Source: Dyadobacter sp. CY347
GTDB taxonomy: Bacteria > Bacteroidota > Bacteroidia > Cytophagales > Spirosomataceae
Length of the DNA stretch: 64,000 nucleotides
NCBI RefSeq assembly: GCF_021502655.1
Contig: NZ_JAKFFT010000002.1
Location: 682,001-746,000 of the forward strand
Direction: 5' to 3'
Part shown: positions 19,782 to 28,218 of the stretch, in pieces
Position numbering within the stretch: position 1 is the stretch's first letter
Layout of the letters: each line of letters opens with the position of its first letter
The notes under the pieces: generated by a model
Database searches by the model: none
The model's input: the letters and a program-made list of their open reading frames with translations, nothing else
What the model was told of the DNA's origin: nothing
Position numbers and translations under genes: made by a program

Positions 19782-20414
19782 CTATTTTCTGGATGCAAAA
19801 GGAATGATCAGTTTCTCACCTCTTTCCGAGAAGTCCTTTGTTCTGCCATTTGCTTTCATAAGTGCTTCCTTGGTAACCCCATATTTGCCGGCAACAACCC
19901 TTAAAACATCACCAGGGCCCACTGTATGCACAGCTTGCACCTGAATTTTAAGCCTGGTTACATCCGATTTTAATTCGGGAGTAGAAGCATTCAAACCTTT
20001 TAATGTTTCCAATTTCAAATTATAGCGCGATGCAATGCTTGAAAATGTTTCACCGCCTTTCACTGTATGCGTAATTTGCTCACCGCCTACTGAGGACGCC
20101 GAAACAGAAGGTGTTGTTTCTTTTTCAGCCTCTTTGGGTTTATCCTTAGCCGCGGCAGGCGTTTCCGTTGCCGGTGTTTCTAATGCCTCGGCAGGTTCGT
20201 CGGTAATTGGTTCACCTACACTGGGTTCATCAAGTGTTGAGTCCACTACAACCGAAGTAAGTTCTTCGGAGTTGGAAGAACTGTCGGAAATGTATTCATA
20301 CCCCACGTATAACATTGCTAATACCAAAAGAACCAACACAAGCAGGGTAACGATAGGGAGGTTGGACTTTTCGGTCGGACGGACATTTCTTTTCTTAGGG
20401 AATTCGTCTTCCAT
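19782..20414 (-). CDS. LysM-domain protein with a single membrane anchor
   Basis: 210 residues. A short charged N-terminus is followed by one transmembrane helix (about 21-43), an acidic Glu/Pro/Ala-rich linker (about 50-108) and two LysM-type modules (about 112-158 with HTVKGGETFSSIASRYN, and about 161-206 with HTVGPGDVLRVVAGKYG). LysM binds the glycan strands of peptidoglycan, so the protein is probably an inner-membrane anchored, periplasm-facing wall-binding factor. No catalytic domain is seen. It lies 58 bases downstream of purE on the same strand and may share its transcript. Confidence 0.85.
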   Translation of the reverse strand: MEDEFPKKRNVRPTEKSNLPIVTLLVLVLLVLAMLYVGYEYISDSSSNSEELTSVVVDSTLDEPSVGEPITDEPAEALETPATETPAAAKDKPKEAEKETTPSVSASSVGGEQITHTVKGGETFSSIASRYNLKLETLKGLNASTPELKSDVTRLKIQVQAVHTVGPGDVLRVVAGKYGVTKEALMKANGRTKDFSERGEKLIIPFASRK

Positions 20415-20472
20415 AGCCGGTAATCGATGTTTTTGTGGTGCTAATTAATTTTACGAAAATACTAAAGACCTT

Positions 20473-20964
20473 CTAACTTCCAAGGTGATTTCTCAATTCC
20501 TCATTCATCACCGCCACTTTTTCTTTGAGGCTTTCTTTAAATAAATCAAGCCGTTTTCCGACCTCCTGATCGCTGGCTCCAATGATCTGAGCGGCTAAAA
20601 TCCCGGCATTTCTGGCGCCGTCCAATGCGACTGTGGCAACCGGAACGCCCGAAGGCATTTGCAGAATGGACAGAACTGAATCCCAGCCATCAATCGAATT
20701 ACTCGACAGAACCGGGACGCCGATAACCGGCAGTGAAGTAAGCGAAGCAACCATTCCAGGCAAGTGGGCTGCGCCGCCTGCACCGGCAATGATCACCTGT
20801 AACCCGCGGCTTCGGGCCGATGAGGCGTATTCCAGCATGCGTTCAGGAGTCCGGTGTGCGGAAACGATTTCCATTTCGAAAGCGATCCCAAGCTCGGAAA
20901 GTGCATCAGCTGCCTGCTGCATAATTTTCCGGTCTGAAAGGCTTCCCATTATGATTCCAACCAT
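20473..20964 (-). CDS. purE: 5-(carboxyamino)imidazole ribonucleotide mutase
   Basis: 163 residues, class I PurE length. It converts N5-CAIR to CAIR in purine synthesis. The conserved GSLSDRKIM loop (about 7-15), SAHRTPERM (about 40-48, with the catalytic His) and GAGGAAHLPGM (about 61-71) are intact. It follows purK with a 14-base gap in the usual purK-purE pair, which together bypass the CO2-dependent single-step enzyme. Confidence 0.96.
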   Translation of the reverse strand: MVGIIMGSLSDRKIMQQAADALSELGIAFEMEIVSAHRTPERMLEYASSARSRGLQVIIAGAGGAAHLPGMVASLTSLPVIGVPVLSSNSIDGWDSVLSILQMPSGVPVATVALDGARNAGILAAQIIGASDQEVGKRLDLFKESLKEKVAVMNEELRNHLGS

Positions 20965-20978
20965 TACTATAACGAAGA

Positions 20979-22109
20979 TTACTTACTGATTACTCTGATA
21001 TTCTTTTTAACAAAATCAACCTTTCTCTTTAAAGACGCGATATCGGCATCCATAATGGTAATATGGCCCATTTTTCTGAATGATTTTGTAACTGCCTTCC
21101 AGTAAAGGAACGGGAAAACCTGTTCAGTAGCCAACAATTTCTCCATTCCTTCATAAACTGCCGGACCTTCGTAACCTTCTTCGCCCAGCAGATTGACCAT
21201 TGCGGAGGGCCCATACGCGTGCGTACTGCCCAGCGGCAAGTCCAGAATCGCCCGCCAATGTTGCTCATATTGCGAAGTCGCATTGGCGCGAATGGTGTGG
21301 TGCCCGCTGTTGTGCGGCCGTGGAGCCACTTCGTTGATCAGGATCTCGCCATCTGCCGTCATAAAAAGCTCCACAGCCAGCAACCCCACGATCTGAAATG
21401 CCTCTGCTGTTTTTCTGGCTATTTCCTGCGCTTTTTCGTCAATTGATTTTTCAATTTCTGCCGGAGCAAAAAGATATTCTACGAGGTTCAGTTCGGGATG
21501 AAAAACCATTTCCACGGTGGGGAATGTAGTAATCTCACCTTTCACATTGCGCGCCACAATCACCGCCAGTTCTTTTTCAAAAGGCACTGCTTTTTCCAGA
21601 AGCCCGGGCTGCTCAAAGGCTTTTTCGATATCCGCTTCGGAGGTTAGGCGCTGCACGCCGCGGCCGTCGTAACCGTCTTTTCCGAGCTTGTGAAATGCGG
21701 GCAAAAAGGAAACATTTCTGTAAACATCCTCCCGGTTTTCTGTCAGTATAAAGTCGGCAGTAGGGAGATTATTTTCTTTGTAAAACTGCTTTTGAATTCG
21801 CTTATCCTGTATCTGGCGGATTACAGATGGCTGAGGGAAGATTTTCTTGCCTTCCTTTTCCAGTGTTTCCAGAGCCTGAACATTGACTTTTTCGATTTCT
21901 ATTGTAATGACATCCAGGTTTTTACCAAAATTATAAACCGTGTCATAATCCTGTAATGAGCCTTGCTGGAAGTGAGGGGCAATTTGTTTGCATGGAGCTT
22001 CTGCGTCGGGATCAAGGACGTGAATGTCCAGATTCCAGTCCACAGCAGCTTGTAAAAGCATCAGTCCTAGTTGGCCGCCGCCAAGAATTCCTATTCGCGA
22101 TGAAAGCAT
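20979..22109 (-). CDS. purK: 5-(carboxyamino)imidazole ribonucleotide synthase
   Basis: 376 residues. This ATP-grasp ligase joins bicarbonate to AIR, giving N5-CAIR for PurE. The N-terminal nucleotide-binding start IGILGGGQLGLMLLQAA, the central ATP-grasp part (KLGKDGYDGRGVQRL) and the metal/ATP site near NEVAPRPHNSGHHT are all visible. It is the first gene of the purK-purE pair; the pair may continue into the LysM gene. A weak -7 match lies at about 22133-22140 on the minus strand. Confidence 0.96.
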   Translation of the reverse strand: MLSSRIGILGGGQLGLMLLQAAVDWNLDIHVLDPDAEAPCKQIAPHFQQGSLQDYDTVYNFGKNLDVITIEIEKVNVQALETLEKEGKKIFPQPSVIRQIQDKRIQKQFYKENNLPTADFILTENREDVYRNVSFLPAFHKLGKDGYDGRGVQRLTSEADIEKAFEQPGLLEKAVPFEKELAVIVARNVKGEITTFPTVEMVFHPELNLVEYLFAPAEIEKSIDEKAQEIARKTAEAFQIVGLLAVELFMTADGEILINEVAPRPHNSGHHTIRANATSQYEQHWRAILDLPLGSTHAYGPSAMVNLLGEEGYEGPAVYEGMEKLLATEQVFPFLYWKAVTKSFRKMGHITIMDADIASLKRKVDFVKKNIRVISK

Positions 22110-22208
22110 TTAAAAGATTCGGTAGTGTCACACAAAATTGGTGTAAAAACCGCTAACATAAAACTGAACGGGGATCTTTTGATAAGAATTCTGCTTTGGT
22201 TTCACCAA

Positions 22209-24269
22209 TCATTTCAAAAACCGGATCAATGCCACTTCGACCAGCAGGAAGAAAAGGGCTCCGTATAGGAAGTATTTCCAAAGGTTGGTGCCCATGTTTA
22301 GTTGCTGGAAGGCTGTGGAAAAGGCGTCGTCGTCGATGCGGTCGAAGATCTGGACGTTTTTTTGGCCGGCGAAGATGGTCCTTAATTCGTCCGGGGAATA
22401 GTACTGTAGTTTAGACTCCGCATTGTTGTGGTTTAATGCGATGATCTGTTCTACTTTGTTGTCTTTTATCAGCTCAAAATATCCTGCATCCAATCCTTCG
22501 CCAAGCTGGTCGCCTTGCGGGATTTCCAGTAAAAGCTGGTTGCCGGCAATTCGCTGCACCGGGATAACTTCTGTTTTGTTTTTTCTTAATTTATAAACCG
22601 TGTTAGGCTGCGCTTTTTCAACATTCAGACTAATTGGATTTTCATCAAACTTAAAAGATGTTCGCTGCGCGCGGACGCTGGATGCGGCGATTTTATACAT
22701 GATCGGCACAAAAATGGCATGTTGCGCAATGTTACCGTATTCCGGATTTAAAGGTGCGGCAAGTAGATAAACTTTGCCCGTTCCGGAGGTTACCTGGTTC
22801 AGATACGTCTGGCCATTACGCAATGCGAGCACCATTTGCCCAGCATTGGCCCAACTCCACACCGGGGAGGCTGAGGGCAAATTAAGGTTCAGCTCCTGCC
22901 GGACAGATTCTTCGAACACATCGCTGAAAAACGGATTGTTACGATCCGGCGCTGCCATGGCAACCGGCGCAGGTTGAGCATTCTGCGTGCCGGTAAGGCC
23001 ATTGATGCCAACGCGTGACAAAAAACCATTGTAACTTTCTGTATTCGGAGCAGCGGGAGGGATTACGGTAACGCTTCCACCGTTTCGGACAAGCTCCTGC
23101 AAATCCTGCGGCAAGGAGCCCGAAAGTGAGGTAACTCCTTCCAAAACAACGAGATCCGTGTTTTTGATCAAGCCCGGATCCACATTGTTGGCGCTGTAAC
23201 TTTGCAGGGAAAACAAGCTGTCGTTCGCATAGACGTTTTCAATGTAGTTACCGGCTGATTTTTGTCCATAAATGTGCAGCACGCGGATCAGCGGCGAAGC
23301 ATTGAGCACAAAATAATAGTTGTTGTCAAACGTGACAGGGAAATCATCGAATGTGATCTGGCCTTTTTTATAACCCTTTCCTTTTAAATTAAAGTTGAAT
23401 TTCGCTGTCGCGCTGCCGTTCGCAGGAACATTCACGGAGGCCGTAGAAGCTTGCGTATTGTCCAGATTCAGCTTTAAAACAACATTACGCGCTGTTTCCG
23501 ATCCGGAATTGCTGACCTTGACAAAGAGAATGTTATTCTGCAACTCACGGATAAACGGCGTGTTAAGCCAGGCTGAATCCACGAAAACGTTCTTCTCCGC
23601 CGCTGCCTGAACGGGCACCAGAAACAGCTGGTTGGTCGTGTCGGTTTTTAATCCCGAAAGATTGCCGGAGGTGCTTTTTTGAAAATCTGAAAACCAGAAA
23701 AGCTGATTTTTGCCTGCCTGCTGATGGCGGGACATAAGGTTTTCCTGCCTTTTGTAAACCTGCTCAAAAGTGCGCGGCGTGTTTGATAACCCAATGGTTG
23801 TGAGCCTGTCGCGCAGTTTTTCGGACGCATATAGTCCTTGTTCCTGTGCTGAAAAATCGTTGGTGACGAGTTGTAGGGAAGTTGCATTTCTGAAAAGCCC
23901 CAGTAACTCGCTCAAACGCGCGTTAGCAATGTCGAGATAGCGTTTGTTGTTGAGCTCGCTTTCCATGCTCAACGAATTGTCGAGATACAGGCTGGTAATG
24001 CCTTTGCGGTTTGCGGCAACGTTATTTTGGGCAGGTAAAAATGGCTGCGCAAATGCGAGCGCAAGACAGATGATCGCTAAAATGCGCGCCGCCAGGACCA
24101 GCCAATGCTTCACCTGCCTTACCGAACGCGTTTTGGTATCAACTGCTTTTAGAAATGCTACGTTGGTAAAATAGACCTTTTTAGTACGACGGAAATTGAA
24201 AATATGAATCGCAATTGGAACCGAAACTGCCAGAAGACCCCACAAAAATGATGGAAAAAGGAAACCCAT
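22209..24269 (-). CDS. BatA-domain membrane protein with VWA-like region
   Basis: 686 residues. The N-terminus is the double-transmembrane BatA (Aerotolerance regulator N-terminal) domain: FLFPSFLWGLLAVSVPIAIH, then RRTKKVYFTNVAFLK, then a second helix at about 56-80. A periplasmic VWA-like region follows, with a possible metal site LDNSLSM (about 96-102), then beta-rich domains and a final transmembrane helix (about 662-682). Bat proteins were linked to oxygen or stress tolerance in Bacteroides, but the mechanism is unsettled. The MoxR/BatB partners of a full bat operon are not adjacent, so it stands alone here. Confidence 0.82.
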   Translation of the reverse strand: MGFLFPSFLWGLLAVSVPIAIHIFNFRRTKKVYFTNVAFLKAVDTKTRSVRQVKHWLVLAARILAIICLALAFAQPFLPAQNNVAANRKGITSLYLDNSLSMESELNNKRYLDIANARLSELLGLFRNATSLQLVTNDFSAQEQGLYASEKLRDRLTTIGLSNTPRTFEQVYKRQENLMSRHQQAGKNQLFWFSDFQKSTSGNLSGLKTDTTNQLFLVPVQAAAEKNVFVDSAWLNTPFIRELQNNILFVKVSNSGSETARNVVLKLNLDNTQASTASVNVPANGSATAKFNFNLKGKGYKKGQITFDDFPVTFDNNYYFVLNASPLIRVLHIYGQKSAGNYIENVYANDSLFSLQSYSANNVDPGLIKNTDLVVLEGVTSLSGSLPQDLQELVRNGGSVTVIPPAAPNTESYNGFLSRVGINGLTGTQNAQPAPVAMAAPDRNNPFFSDVFEESVRQELNLNLPSASPVWSWANAGQMVLALRNGQTYLNQVTSGTGKVYLLAAPLNPEYGNIAQHAIFVPIMYKIAASSVRAQRTSFKFDENPISLNVEKAQPNTVYKLRKNKTEVIPVQRIAGNQLLLEIPQGDQLGEGLDAGYFELIKDNKVEQIIALNHNNAESKLQYYSPDELRTIFAGQKNVQIFDRIDDDAFSTAFQQLNMGTNLWKYFLYGALFFLLVEVALIRFLK

Positions 24270-24387
24270 TTAGTTATGAATATTTTCGTGTTTCATGTTC
24301 AACGCAGTTAAGAAAGACAAATTACACTAAAATCTCATAACAGTTTTTTATTTCAACAGCATTCTGATATGTCGACTCCTTTTTTTC

Positions 24388-24395
24388 TAACTTTG
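24388..24395 (+). promoter_or_regulatory. -7 promoter element upstream of the YcxB-like gene
   Basis: TAACTTTG is a perfect TAnnTTTG match, leaving a 5' leader of about 70 bases before the ATG at 24472. No convincing -33 box is seen. Confidence 0.55.
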
Positions 24396-24471
24396 CACTT
24401 CATTTTCCGAGGGCATCGTGGTGTTCATCTTGCATAAAGGAAATCAAGAAATTGTTAATTTAAACTGAATT

Positions 24472-25023
24472 ATGGCCAAAGTTTCGGTGAATAAACACCA
24501 ACCCGTGTATCAAATGCCAACGAACCCTGCGGCGGTCCGTACAAAAAGATACGCATTACCAACCAAGAAATACATTGCCCTTGCCATGCGTTACTTTTTC
24601 AAAACGCAGCTGAAATGGGGATTAATACCACTGGCACTCATCCTGATCAACGCCGTATTGAACCTTACCGGCGTGTATCCGAATTTGTGGATCTACATTA
24701 CTGTGTTCGTGGGGGCGTTGCTTTACGTGCTGTTCTGGCTGGTGCAGTTTACAGGCATTACACAGCTTGCGCAGTACAAGCCCATGTTCGAGAAATTCTC
24801 TTATGAGATTGATAACCGCCAGATCCTGATGAAGTTGAACCAGAAGGAGGGAAGCGTAATGAAGTGGGAGCAGATCATGGACGCTTATAAGGATAAGGAA
24901 GCTTATGTGCTTGTTATTTCCAAAGGACAGTTTTTGTATCTGCCTTTCAGCATTTTTACTTCCGAGCACGATGTTAAAGTTTTCGAGCGCATTATGAAGC
25001 AAAAGGAATTTTTGAAAGCATAA
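24472..25023 (+). CDS. YcxB-like two-helix membrane protein
   Basis: 183 residues. After a basic N-terminus come two adjacent transmembrane helices (about 45-66 and 70-92), then a cytosolic beta-rich C-domain with KEGSVMKWEQIMDAYKDKEAYVL and LYLPFSIF, which resembles the YcxB-like C-terminal domain. Function of the family is not known. It is monocistronic, with its own promoter element and a strong terminator 15 bases after the stop. Confidence 0.72.
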   Translation: MAKVSVNKHQPVYQMPTNPAAVRTKRYALPTKKYIALAMRYFFKTQLKWGLIPLALILINAVLNLTGVYPNLWIYITVFVGALLYVLFWLVQFTGITQLAQYKPMFEKFSYEIDNRQILMKLNQKEGSVMKWEQIMDAYKDKEAYVLVISKGQFLYLPFSIFTSEHDVKVFERIMKQKEFLKA

Positions 25024-25037
25024 AATTTCAGGTAAAT

Positions 25038-25072
25038 AAAAAATCCCGGTCTGAGCAGATCGGGATTTTTTT
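25038..25072. terminator. Bidirectional terminator
   Basis: Stem AAAATCCCG (25040-25048) and CGGGATTTT (25061-25069), flanked by A-runs and T-runs, between the YcxB-like gene (+) and the DUF1684 gene (-). Confidence 0.87.
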
Positions 25073-25075
25073 ATG

Positions 25076-25696
25076 CTATTTCAGTTGCGCTTGCTGATGA
25101 TCTTTTCCGAATTTCTTTTCTCCGGCTGTAATCGCGATCGGCAAATGGTTGGGCGCCGGCGGGATCGGGCAGTTGTAGCCATCGCTGTATGCGCAATATG
25201 GATTGTATGCTTTATTAAAGTCCAGCACCAATGTGTTGTTCTTTATGTCAGTGGTTTTGAGATCCAGATAGCGACCGCCACCGTAGGATTCGTCACCATT
25301 GGTTTTGTCTTTAAAAGGTATGAAAAGATAGTCTTTATACTTTGCAAGTTGCTGTAAGCTAAGACTTCTGTAAACGGTCAATGTTTGCTTTCTGCCATTA
25401 ATGCGAAATTTTACCTTGCCATATTTTACATAGGTCTTATTTACACCGCTGTAAGTCGGCATTTCGAAAGACTGTCCGCGGCTTTTTTCAAATTTAGCCA
25501 CAACCCTGTAAGCCGAATCGGGTTCGTAAAATTGTAAAAACGGCAAATCGGCTTCTTTCAAGGGGGAATTGGCAGAACTCAGAAATTCTTCTTTGTATTT
25601 CTTTCTGTACTTATTAGTCTCCTTCTTAAAATCCTGCGCACTTGCCAGTGAAACTGCAATCAGCAGTAAACCGAGTGTGTTTAAAACGCTTTTCAT
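25076..25696 (-). CDS. DUF1684 family secreted protein
   Basis: 206 residues with a signal peptide (about 1-20, ending ASAQ). The mature part carries the DUF1684 hallmarks: FYEPDSAYRV (about 56-65), a GGGRYLDL stretch (about 140-147) and the highly conserved YNPYCAYSDGYNCPIPPAPNHLPI run near the C-terminus, with two cysteines. The family is widespread in Bacteroidota and actinobacteria and has no assigned biochemical role. It has no operon partner; a hairpin separates it from the upstream lipoprotein gene. Confidence 0.85.
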   Translation of the reverse strand: MKSVLNTLGLLLIAVSLASAQDFKKETNKYRKKYKEEFLSSANSPLKEADLPFLQFYEPDSAYRVVAKFEKSRGQSFEMPTYSGVNKTYVKYGKVKFRINGRKQTLTVYRSLSLQQLAKYKDYLFIPFKDKTNGDESYGGGRYLDLKTTDIKNNTLVLDFNKAYNPYCAYSDGYNCPIPPAPNHLPIAITAGEKKFGKDHQQAQLK

Positions 25697-25701
25697 ACTT
25701 G

Positions 25702-25734
25702 TAAAAGTAAATCCGGTAAAAAATTACCGGATTT
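25702..25734 (-). terminator. Terminator hairpin after the collagen-like lipoprotein gene
   Basis: 11-bp perfect stem (AAATCCGGTAA at 25709-25719 and TTACCGGATTT at 25724-25734) with an AAAA loop. Read on the minus strand it runs into a T-rich stretch (ATTTACTTTTAC). A near-consensus -7 element for the DUF1684 gene (TACTTTTA, minus strand, 25702-25709) directly abuts the stem. Confidence 0.7.
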
Positions 25735-25779
25735 TATTAAAAAATATCCGGATAGCCTAGACAAACTAAAATACTGTGC

Positions 25780-26331
25780 CTATTTCGCTGAGATCTTCCG
25801 AATTTTTGATTCGTCAATGTTGAATGCTTTTACAACAGCATTATAATCGTTAAAATCCACAGCTGCATTTCTGCGTTGTACAAAATCGGCTGGGATGATG
25901 ATCACGCGGAATTCCTGATCTCTTGTATACCGGCTATCTACTGTTGCAAAGTTGACGGTTCCATCCAGGAAAATAGAGAAATCCTGGACAGTGCGGTCAA
26001 AATTGTAAGTCAGGATGCCCTGATCCAGGAATGCAGTCTGTGGCAAAGGCCGGTATGCTGTGAGTGGCTGGCCGTTTACATTCTCACTGCCCCAATTGAT
26101 GTACACCAATACCGCGTCCGATTCAAGCACCTCAAAACCAAGGTCGGCGGCTGCGAAAGTGAGGCCGAACTGATATTTGTCTGCGGCAGTAAAATCCACA
26201 TCTGTAAGGTCAAATGTATGTCCGAGCGCTTGAACTTCCGGCCCCGGAGGTCCCTGCGGCCCTTCCGGTCCTTTGCAGCTTTGAAACAAAACAGCTACAA
26301 CCAGCAGAAGAGGCATTATTATCTTTTTCAT
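25780..26331 (-). CDS. Lipoprotein with a short collagen-like segment
   Basis: 183 residues. A lipoprotein signal ends at FQSC (Cys about residue 19), and directly behind it comes GPEGPQGPPGPE, four collagen-type Gly-X-Y triplets. The rest (about 32-183) is a beta-rich domain of unknown type, with repeated acidic and aromatic residues. Short GPxGPx stretches after a lipobox are common in Bacteroidota lipoproteins and may be a stiff spacer from the membrane; four triplets are too few for a stable triple helix. Function unknown. It is the only gene of its unit. Confidence 0.72.
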   Translation of the reverse strand: MKKIIMPLLLVVAVLFQSCKGPEGPQGPPGPEVQALGHTFDLTDVDFTAADKYQFGLTFAAADLGFEVLESDAVLVYINWGSENVNGQPLTAYRPLPQTAFLDQGILTYNFDRTVQDFSIFLDGTVNFATVDSRYTRDQEFRVIIIPADFVQRRNAAVDFNDYNAVVKAFNIDESKIRKISAK

Positions 26332-26541
26332 GATTAAATAGATTAAGTTGAATGATGGTTTTTATTTTGGTTTTTAGATTGCTGCGCAATAATAAAGTTT
26401 AATCCCCGATCCGCTATTAACAATCCTTAACTAAAACAGTTGCCGGCGGATAAGGAATGCGCATAGTCTGGAACAGGCAAAAGTGGCCATTTATTGCACA
26501 TTATATTAATTTAATAATTTGCGTAAATCGGCGATGCTTGT

Positions 26542-26549
26542 TACTTTTC
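26542..26549 (+). promoter_or_regulatory. Possible -7 element upstream of the OsmC gene
   Basis: TACTTTTC matches TAnnTTTG at 7 of 8 positions, 56 bases before the OsmC start. Otherwise the 273-base gap 26332-26604 shows nothing I recognise. Confidence 0.3.
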
Positions 26550-26604
26550 GATGAAACGATCCGATAACAGAGGGTCTCATGTTAACTTATAAATCAAAAT
26601 TGAT

Positions 26605-27027
26605 ATGATTAATCGTAAAGCAACAGCCGTTTGGAAAGGCACTGGTAAAGAAGGAACAGGGACTGTAAGTACACAAAGCACTGTGTTGGAAAACACGCAA
26701 TATTCATTTAACACCCGTTTTGCAGAGGGCAAAGGAACAAATCCTGAGGAATTGATCGCAGCGGCGCATGCCAGCTGTTTTGCAATGAAACTTAGCTTTG
26801 AGCTTAATGCAGCAGGATTTACAGCCGATGAGCTTAATGCAACTGCTACTGTAACATTGGATCCTGCAAAAGGACAAGTTACAAAGAGCGCAATCGAATT
26901 GAAGGCGACTGTTCCAAGCGTTTCGGCTGAACAATTTGCTGAAATCGCTGAAAAGGCGAAAAAAGAATGCCCGATCTCACAATTGCTGAATGCAGAGATC
27001 ACATTGAACGCAGAATTGGTTTCCTAA
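26605..27027 (+). CDS. OsmC family peroxiredoxin-like protein
   Basis: 140 residues, the standard OsmC length. OsmC/Ohr proteins reduce organic and other hydroperoxides using a reactive and a resolving cysteine; both are present, C58 in AAAHASCFAMK and C122 in KKECPISQ. The GTNPEELIAAAHA motif places it in the OsmC rather than the Ohr branch. It is monocistronic with a strong terminator, and likely stress-regulated by analogy. Confidence 0.92.
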   Translation: MINRKATAVWKGTGKEGTGTVSTQSTVLENTQYSFNTRFAEGKGTNPEELIAAAHASCFAMKLSFELNAAGFTADELNATATVTLDPAKGQVTKSAIELKATVPSVSAEQFAEIAEKAKKECPISQLLNAEITLNAELVS

Positions 27028-27044
27028 GCCAGCATTGCGATTTT

Positions 27045-27089
27045 GAGTTATCGGGCGAATGTAATTGAGCGCCCGGTAACTCATTTTTT
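27045..27089 (+). terminator. Rho-independent terminator after the OsmC gene
   Basis: 13-bp stem with one G-T wobble (27045-27057 and 27070-27082), followed by ATTTTTTA. Confidence 0.9.
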
Positions 27090-27093
27090 ATAA

Positions 27094-28218
27094 CTACTCA
27101 ATAAAAAGATCGCTGGCGATCCGGTCTGCAAAAAGCTTTCCCGAATCGGTCAAATACCAGTTGTACGCATCTTCCCTGATCCAGTTTTTCGCCGTCATTT
27201 GTTGCAGATCCGGTGAATGGATTGAGGAAAAAGACTTACCGGATAGCATTTCCAGCTTCTCCTTGTTCACGCCCCATTTCGTTCGCAAGCCGGTCAGCAA
27301 ATATTCATTGGTCTGGTCAGCAGGGGACAATGTTTCCACAGTTGCAGGAATGATCTGTTTTTGAATGGCTTCGACATAGCGCGCATTGTTTGCAACATTA
27401 TATTCACGGCTTATGCCATTATAGGAATGCGCACTCGGGCCTACACCTAAATATGGCCTTTGCTTCCAATAGGAGCTGTTATGCATGCTATAATGTTCAT
27501 CGCGGGCAAAATTCGAGATCTCATATTGTTCATAACCATTTTCTGCAAGGGTTTTTACAAGAAGCTCGAATTGCTGCGCAGCATACTCTTCATCAATGGG
27601 TTTGATCTTCTTCTTTTTTAACCAACTTCCGAATGCAGTTTGTGGCTCAATAGTAAGGCAGTAAGCAGAAATATGTGCAATGTCCAGTGCGAATGCTTTT
27701 TGCATATCCTGCATTAAAATGCTGTGATCCGGGGCAGGAATTGCATATATCAGGTCAATTGAAATGTTATGAATGCCAATTTCCTGTGCGGTTCTTACGC
27801 AGATCTCGCCTTCATAAGCGGAATGTATCCTGTTCAGGAATTTTAAATGCGGCTCGTGAAAAGATTGTATTCCAATGCTCAGCCTGTTGATTCCTGCATT
27901 ATAAAATTGCTGCAACTTCTCCCGCTGCAAATCATCCGGATTGGCTTCTAATGTTATTTCTGCATTAGGAGCGACTGTAAAATGCTGATTTATAGTATTA
28001 AGCAACCAATGCAGCTCCGCCTCGTCCAGCATTGAAGGCGTTCCGCCGCCGAAGTAAATGGTTTCAATGTCCGCTTTTGGCAGGTAATCTTTTCTTAAAA
28101 TGATCTCATTGGCAATGGCCTCAACGACAGCGCGTTTGTTGGCTGTGTTTGTGCTGAAATGAAAATCACAGTAATGGCAAGCTTGTCTGCAAAAAGGAAT
28201 ATGAATGTATAAATGCAT
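27094..28218 (-). CDS. hemW: Heme chaperone HemW (radical SAM, coproporphyrinogen oxidase-like)
   Basis: 374 residues from the ATG at 28218. The frame is open further upstream, but the start at MHLYIHIPFC is fixed by homology and by the TAATG overlap with the stop of the upstream receptor gene. The radical-SAM cluster motif CRQACHYC (Cx3CxxC) is at residues 9-16, followed by the YFGGGTPSML motif. HemW proteins were long annotated as oxygen-independent coproporphyrinogen III oxidases; characterised members bind and deliver heme instead. Translational coupling to a TonB-dependent receptor suggests an iron or heme context. Confidence 0.9.
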   Translation of the reverse strand: MHLYIHIPFCRQACHYCDFHFSTNTANKRAVVEAIANEIILRKDYLPKADIETIYFGGGTPSMLDEAELHWLLNTINQHFTVAPNAEITLEANPDDLQREKLQQFYNAGINRLSIGIQSFHEPHLKFLNRIHSAYEGEICVRTAQEIGIHNISIDLIYAIPAPDHSILMQDMQKAFALDIAHISAYCLTIEPQTAFGSWLKKKKIKPIDEEYAAQQFELLVKTLAENGYEQYEISNFARDEHYSMHNSSYWKQRPYLGVGPSAHSYNGISREYNVANNARYVEAIQKQIIPATVETLSPADQTNEYLLTGLRTKWGVNKEKLEMLSGKSFSSIHSPDLQQMTAKNWIREDAYNWYLTDSGKLFADRIASDLFIE

